The notes beneath the pieces are model-generated. The model made no database searches. It had not been told where the DNA came from and saw only the letters and a program-made list of their open reading frames with translations. A DNA stretch of 64,000 bases from Yokenella regensburgei ATCC 49455 (lineage in GTDB: Bacteria; Pseudomonadota; Gammaproteobacteria; Enterobacterales; Enterobacteriaceae). Each line of letters starts with the position of its first letter. Position 1 is the first letter of the stretch. Shown here piece by piece: positions 60,014 to 64,000 of this stretch. The stretch covers positions 1 through 64,000 of the forward strand of contig NZ_JMPS01000067.1 of assembly GCF_000735455.1 (NCBI RefSeq), in the 5' to 3' direction. The translations under genes and the position numbers were made by a program.

Positions 60014-62188
60014 ATGAGAGTTAACAAGATCCTCTGGCCAATAACTGCGGTACTGGTAGGGCTGAATAGCCCGCTTTCCGTGGCGAAATCCTCCGACGAC
60101 AGCAGCGAAACCATGGTAGTTGAATCCACCGCCGAGCAAGTATTAAAACAACAGCCAGGCGTTTCGATTATTACTCGCGAAGATATTGAAAAGAACCCGC
60201 CGGTCAACGATCTCTCTGAGATCATTCGCAAGATGCCGGGGGTTAACCTCACCGGCAACAGCGCCTCGGGCACGCGCGGTAATAACCGCCAGATTGATAT
60301 TCGTGGCATGGGGCCAGAAAACACCTTAGTGCTGATTGACGGCGTGCCGGTCACGTCGCGCAACTCGGTACGCTACAGCTGGCGTGGCGAGCGTGACACC
60401 CGCGGTGACACCAACTGGGTGCCGCCCGAGCAGGTGGAACGCATTGAAGTTATCCGCGGGCCTGCCGCCGCGCGCTACGGCTCTGGTGCCGCAGGCGGGG
60501 TGGTGAATATCATCACCAAACGCCCGACCAACGACTGGCACGGCTCGCTGTCGCTTTACACCAACCAGCCGGAAAACAGCAAAGAGGGCGATACCCGACG
60601 CGGGAACTTCAGCCTCAGCGGCCCGCTGGCCGGCGATGCGCTGACGATGCGCCTGTACGGTAACCTGAACAGAACCGACGCCGACAGTTGGGACATCAAC
60701 TCCTCCGCCGGAAGCAAAAACGCCGCCGGGCGGGAAGGGGTGACCAACAAAGATATTAACGGCGTCTTTTCATGGAAAATGACCCCGCAGCAGATCCTCG
60801 ATTTTGAAGCGGGATACAGTCGGCAGGGAAATATCTACGCGGGTGATACGCAGAACAGTTCCTCCAGCGCGGTGACCAAAAATCTGGCGCAGTCCGGGCA
60901 GGAAACCAACCGTCTGTATCGGCAGAATTATGGTCTTACCCATAACGGGATCTGGGACTGGGGCCAGAGCCGCCTGGGGTTCTACTATGAAAAAACGAAC
61001 AATACCCGCATGGACGAGGGGCTTTCCGGCGGCGGCGAGGGGCGCATTACCAACGACCAGCAGTTCACCACCAACCGCCTGACCTCGTATCGCACCAGCG
61101 GTGAGCTGAATTTCCCGATGAGGCTGCTGTTCGAGCAAACGCTCACCGTCGGCGCCGAGTGGAACCGCGATGAGCTCGACGATCCGTCCTCGACGGGCCT
61201 GACGGTGAAGGAGAATAACATCGGCGGGATCTCCGGCTCGGCGGCCAATCGTAGCAGCAAGAATAAGTCGGAAATCAGCGCGCTGTACGTTGAAGACAAC
61301 ATCGAGCCCGTTGCCGGGAGCAACATTATTCCGGGCCTGCGCTTTGATTATCTGAGCGAATCCGGCGGCAACTTCAGCCCGAGCCTCAACCTGTCTCAGG
61401 AGCTGGGGGAATACGTCAAAGTGAAGGCGGGGATCGCCCGGGCCTTTAAAGCGCCGAACCTGTATCAGACCAGCGAGGGGTATCTGCTCTTCTCAAAAGG
61501 CAACGGATGCCCGAAAGATATCACGTCGGGTGGCTGCTACCTTCTCGGCAATAAAAACCTCGATCCGGAAATCAGTATCAACAAAGAGATCGGACTGGAA
61601 TTAGCCGTAGACGATTACCACGCCAGCCTGACCTATTTCCGCAACGACTATCAGAATAAGATTGTCGCCGGTGACAACGTTATTGGTAAAACCTCCTCCG
61701 GGGCTTATATCCTGCAGTGGCAGAACGGCGGGAAAGCGCTGATTGAAGGGCTTGAAGCCAGCATGGCCATTCCGCTGGTGGAGGATCGTCTGAGCTGGAA
61801 TACCAACGCCACCTACATGATAACCTCCGAGCAAAAGGACACCGGGAACCCGTTATCCATCATTCCGAAATATACGGTGAATACCTCTCTCGACTGGAAT
61901 ATCACCAGCGCGCTTTCCGCTGGCGTCAACTGGACGCTGTACGGCAAACAAAAACCACGTACTCATGCGGAATCGCGTAGCGAAGATACCGGGGGGCTTT
62001 CCGGCAAAGAGTTAGATGCGTATTCGCTGGTGGGCACCAACGTGAATTACGATATTAATAAGAACCTGCGTCTTAACGTGGGTATCAGTAATATCTTCGA
62101 TAAACAGATCTATCGCTCCACCGAAGGGGCAAATACCTATAACGAACCGGGCCGGGCTTATTATGCCGGGGTGACGGCGTCGTTCTGA
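60014..62188 (+). CDS. iroN: Salmochelin/enterobactin outer membrane receptor IroN
   Basis: The 724-residue TonB-dependent receptor closely follows E. coli IroN. It has a signal peptide ('ILWPITAVLVGLNSPLSVAK'), TonB box region 'ETMVVES', plug segments 'NRQIDIRGMGPENTLVLIDG' and 'RYGSGAAGGVVNIITKRPTN', and a long barrel ending in F ('YYAGVTASF'). It imports ferric salmochelin and related catecholates. ATG 60014 has AGGGA six bases upstream and gives MRVNKILW; the ATG at 60008 overlaps that site. A Fur box precedes it. Confidence 0.96.
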   Translation: MRVNKILWPITAVLVGLNSPLSVAKSSDDSSETMVVESTAEQVLKQQPGVSIITREDIEKNPPVNDLSEIIRKMPGVNLTGNSASGTRGNNRQIDIRGMGPENTLVLIDGVPVTSRNSVRYSWRGERDTRGDTNWVPPEQVERIEVIRGPAAARYGSGAAGGVVNIITKRPTNDWHGSLSLYTNQPENSKEGDTRRGNFSLSGPLAGDALTMRLYGNLNRTDADSWDINSSAGSKNAAGREGVTNKDINGVFSWKMTPQQILDFEAGYSRQGNIYAGDTQNSSSSAVTKNLAQSGQETNRLYRQNYGLTHNGIWDWGQSRLGFYYEKTNNTRMDEGLSGGGEGRITNDQQFTTNRLTSYRTSGELNFPMRLLFEQTLTVGAEWNRDELDDPSSTGLTVKENNIGGISGSAANRSSKNKSEISALYVEDNIEPVAGSNIIPGLRFDYLSESGGNFSPSLNLSQELGEYVKVKAGIARAFKAPNLYQTSEGYLLFSKGNGCPKDITSGGCYLLGNKNLDPEISINKEIGLELAVDDYHASLTYFRNDYQNKIVAGDNVIGKTSSGAYILQWQNGGKALIEGLEASMAIPLVEDRLSWNTNATYMITSEQKDTGNPLSIIPKYTVNTSLDWNITSALSAGVNWTLYGKQKPRTHAESRSEDTGGLSGKELDAYSLVGTNVNYDINKNLRLNVGISNIFDKQIYRSTEGANTYNEPGRAYYAGVTASF

Positions 62189-62193
62189 TGGCT

Positions 62194-62219
62194 GATGCCC
62201 GCCGGTGGCGGGCATCTTT
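62194..62219. terminator. Terminator between iroN and iroE
   Basis: GATGCCCGCC (62194-62203) and GGCGGGCATC (62207-62216) form a 10-bp stem with a 3-base loop, followed by TTTC. It lies between convergent genes. Confidence 0.8.
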
Positions 62220-62231
62220 CCTGGAGCAGAA

Positions 62232-63179
62232 TTAAAGACAGGCGGCTTTTTGAGTCGCCGGTTCGCGGCTGATATCGAGCAGCGCACGCTGGAAAGAGAC
62301 GTTAAACATTGGCCCGTGACCGAGTCCCGGGTAATCCACGTACGAGGTGTTAACGCCCTTGCCCTCAAGGGTGGTGACGGTGGCGTGGACTTTTTGCAGG
62401 ATCTCGACCATCTGATTTTGTCTGCTGTCTCCGGTTGAGGCCGAGCCTTCTATAATTATCAGATTCTTATGGCAGTACTGCGCCGGGTTGACCGTCGTAA
62501 GGCGGTTTAACAGGGCAAAATTATCCCTGCTGAGCGACGGGCTGGCGCTGTAGTACTGATGAAAGAACGATGACGATAACCACGATCCGAGGACAAACAG
62601 ACCGCCGTAGGAGTGCCCCCAGATCCCGCGCCGTTCGGGGTTGATACGTACACCTTGCTCTACCTGCGGGGCGATGCGGGTTTCCAGTAGCTGGCGGAAT
62701 TCAGGCCCGCCGCCGGTTTTACGTTGAAAGCGAGGGGTGTTTGCATTGCCTGCGCTCACCGTCCCGAGCACCGGCGTGTAGTCATAGGCTCTGCCGTTGA
62801 GATCGAACGGCAGGCTGGTCTGATAGCCCACCGCCACAATCACCGGCGGCGAGTCCCCGGATAACTGTTTGAGTAGCGTTTCCGGCAGGCGGTCCATCAC
62901 CGCATTACCGTCCAGCATATACAGAACCGGGTACCCCGACGCTGGCGCAGCTTTCCTGGGGACGGCGGTCCATACCCGGTAGTGTCTTGCGCCATCGGCA
63001 GAATCAAAGTCATTGACCCTGAAATGGTAATATTCAGAGCCTTTATCGGCGATATTCGGCCCTAATGGCTGCATATCCGGCTTCGCAAAACCCGGCGCGC
63101 TATAGCCGAGTGCGAAGCAAAAACTCGCGGTAAATAACGCCATGCGGTGGCGCTTAGGGTGTTGCTCACGACCAGACAT
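62232..63179 (-). CDS. iroE: Periplasmic salmochelin esterase IroE
   Basis: The 315-residue alpha/beta hydrolase has an N-terminal hydrophobic leader ('ALFTASFCFALGYSAPGFAK') that places it in the periplasm or on the inner membrane. The nucleophile is in 'GIWGHSYGGLFVLGS' (Ser near residue 188), and a catalytic His is in 'DYPGLGHGPMFN'. IroE linearises cyclic salmochelin during export. ATG 63179 has AAGGA upstream. It follows iroD by 33 bases. Confidence 0.94.
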   Translation of the reverse strand: MSGREQHPKRHRMALFTASFCFALGYSAPGFAKPDMQPLGPNIADKGSEYYHFRVNDFDSADGARHYRVWTAVPRKAAPASGYPVLYMLDGNAVMDRLPETLLKQLSGDSPPVIVAVGYQTSLPFDLNGRAYDYTPVLGTVSAGNANTPRFQRKTGGGPEFRQLLETRIAPQVEQGVRINPERRGIWGHSYGGLFVLGSWLSSSFFHQYYSASPSLSRDNFALLNRLTTVNPAQYCHKNLIIIEGSASTGDSRQNQMVEILQKVHATVTTLEGKGVNTSYVDYPGLGHGPMFNVSFQRALLDISREPATQKAACL

Positions 63180-63212
63180 CGGATAATTTTTCCTTGTTCG
63201 CAGGTGATGTTT

Positions 63213-64000
63213 TTATTGATTCAGCAGGCTCAGACCGTCAATCAGCGCGCCGCGCCACCACGCATAATCGTGGCCGCCGGTATAGACGCTGCAGTGGCTT
63301 TCCACCCCGGCGGCAAGCAGTTGTTCATGCAGCTGCTGCACCTGCGGGACGGTGGAGCCTTCCAGCGATCCGACGCACAGGTGGGTTCGCACGGCCGGCG
63401 AGGGGGCGGAAAGCACATGTTCGCTCACCCAGGAGACATCGCTCGCGGCAAAGTGGCCCGGTCGGCTGCGGCTGTCCGGCGTCCACCACATCGACGGCGA
63501 GTGGCTCAGCACCAGGCCAAAGCTCTCCGGCGCATGGCGGGCGGCCATCAGCGCGGTCACGCCGCCCAGGCTTTGTCCGGCGAGCACCGTCTGCGAACGA
63601 CCCGCCCACTGGCGTTCCGGGTGTTCGGCACGAATGGCCGGCAGTAACCGGTCGGCGATATCGCACACCAGTTCGCGACGGCCGCCGAGTATTGCAGTGC
63701 GCTCACGTTCATCGAGGTTATCGATGCCGATTGCCGCCAGCGGCGGAATGCGCCCGTGCGCGATAGCGGCATCGATGGCGGCGCTTACGCCAACGCTCCC
63801 GAACCAGATTTCGCCATCCGTCAGCACCAGTAACCCCAGCGGCTGCGAGGCGGGAACTGCGGGAAGGTACAGCCGTACCTGGCGTAATTGCCCGGCGAGC
63901 CGGTGTTCTGAGGTAAAAAGTTGCCCGCGGCTGGCGTGGCTGCCCGCCCACTCATCCTGCGCGGGGGCGTTATCCAGTGCCAGCACCGACTCCAGCTTAT
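63213..64000 (-). CDS. iroD: Ferric salmochelin esterase IroD, C-terminal part (gene continues past the window)
   Basis: The frame is open from the window edge (last whole codon at 63998-63996) to the stop at 63213, giving about 262 residues of a Fes/IroD-type alpha/beta hydrolase. Visible are 'LPAVPASQPLGLLVLTDGE', the nucleophile elbow 'LAGQSLGGVTALMAA', and 'VYTGGHDYAWWRGALIDGL' with the catalytic His. IroD hydrolyses ferric salmochelin or enterobactin in the cytoplasm to release iron. Gene order iroD-iroE convergent with iroN matches the Salmonella iro locus, so iroC and iroB should lie beyond the right edge. Confidence 0.93.
   Translation of the reverse strand, partial: KLESVLALDNAPAQDEWAGSHASRGQLFTSEHRLAGQLRQVRLYLPAVPASQPLGLLVLTDGEIWFGSVGVSAAIDAAIAHGRIPPLAAIGIDNLDERERTAILGGRRELVCDIADRLLPAIRAEHPERQWAGRSQTVLAGQSLGGVTALMAARHAPESFGLVLSHSPSMWWTPDSRSRPGHFAASDVSWVSEHVLSAPSPAVRTHLCVGSLEGSTVPQVQQLHEQLLAAGVESHCSVYTGGHDYAWWRGALIDGLSLLNQ

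Overview
The window is chromosomal DNA of a gamma-proteobacterium of the family Enterobacteriaceae. Gene order and protein sequences match the E. coli/Salmonella backbone (wzxC-wcaKLM, galF, O-antigen locus, gnd, ugd, wzz, hisLGDCBHAFI, yeeZ, yeeY, plaP, sbcB, dacD, sbmC, yeeA, tmaR, cob genes, ldtA, tRNA-Asn, yeeO). The GC-rich backbone, an adjacent puu cluster and the iro salmochelin locus suggest Enterobacter or a close relative (Lelliottia, Leclercia). The genus is an inference.

Layout. (1) 1-4.6 kb is the end of the colanic acid operon: wzxC (partial), wcaK, frameshifted wcaL, wcaM. (2) 4.7-15.5 kb runs from galF through a JUMPstart/ops element into a small O-antigen locus. It has rmlB, rmlC and rmlA but no rmlD. 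It carries its own initiation module resembling Pseudomonas WbpV/WbpL/WbpM (a UDP-4-keto-6-deoxy-HexNAc route plus a membrane sugar-1-phosphate transferase), two acetyltransferases, one other glycosyltransferase and an SDR reductase. No flippase, polymerase or ABC exporter is visible. (3) 15.7-20.9 kb holds gnd, ugd, uge and a frameshifted wzz. (4) 20.9-28.1 kb is the complete histidine operon on the minus strand with leader peptide and attenuator. (5) 28.2-36.8 kb is conserved backbone. (6) 36.9-40.8 kb is cbiP-cobUST, for late cobalamin nucleotide-loop assembly.

(7) 40.8-43.8 kb is a two-gene minus-strand operon: a TonB-dependent receptor followed by a periplasmic TupA-like oxyanion-binding protein. 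A perfect 9-bp inverted repeat upstream looks like a ModE (molybdate) operator. This points to a TonB-dependent molybdate/tungstate uptake route and is the most novel item in the window. (8) 43.9-47.7 kb is a low-GC accessory island with a SymE-type toxin, a stand-alone RelA/SpoT alarmone synthetase-like protein, gene remnants and a DUF4145 zinc-ribbon protein. (9) 48.0-50.1 kb holds ldtA and an unusual zinc-motif (SEC-C/HNH-like) protein.

(10) 50.2-59.9 kb is a segment bounded by two tRNA-Asn genes in perfect 123-bp inverted repeats. It contains yeeO and the putrescine utilisation genes puuB, puuC, puuR, puuD, puuA and puuP (no puuE). (11) 59.9-64.0 kb is the salmochelin locus: a Fur box and iroN, convergent with iroE and iroD (partial at the window edge).

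Both frameshifts in the window (wcaL and wzz) are a single A missing from a poly-A run. They may be homopolymer sequencing errors rather than true mutations. No CRISPR array, insertion sequence or integrase was found.
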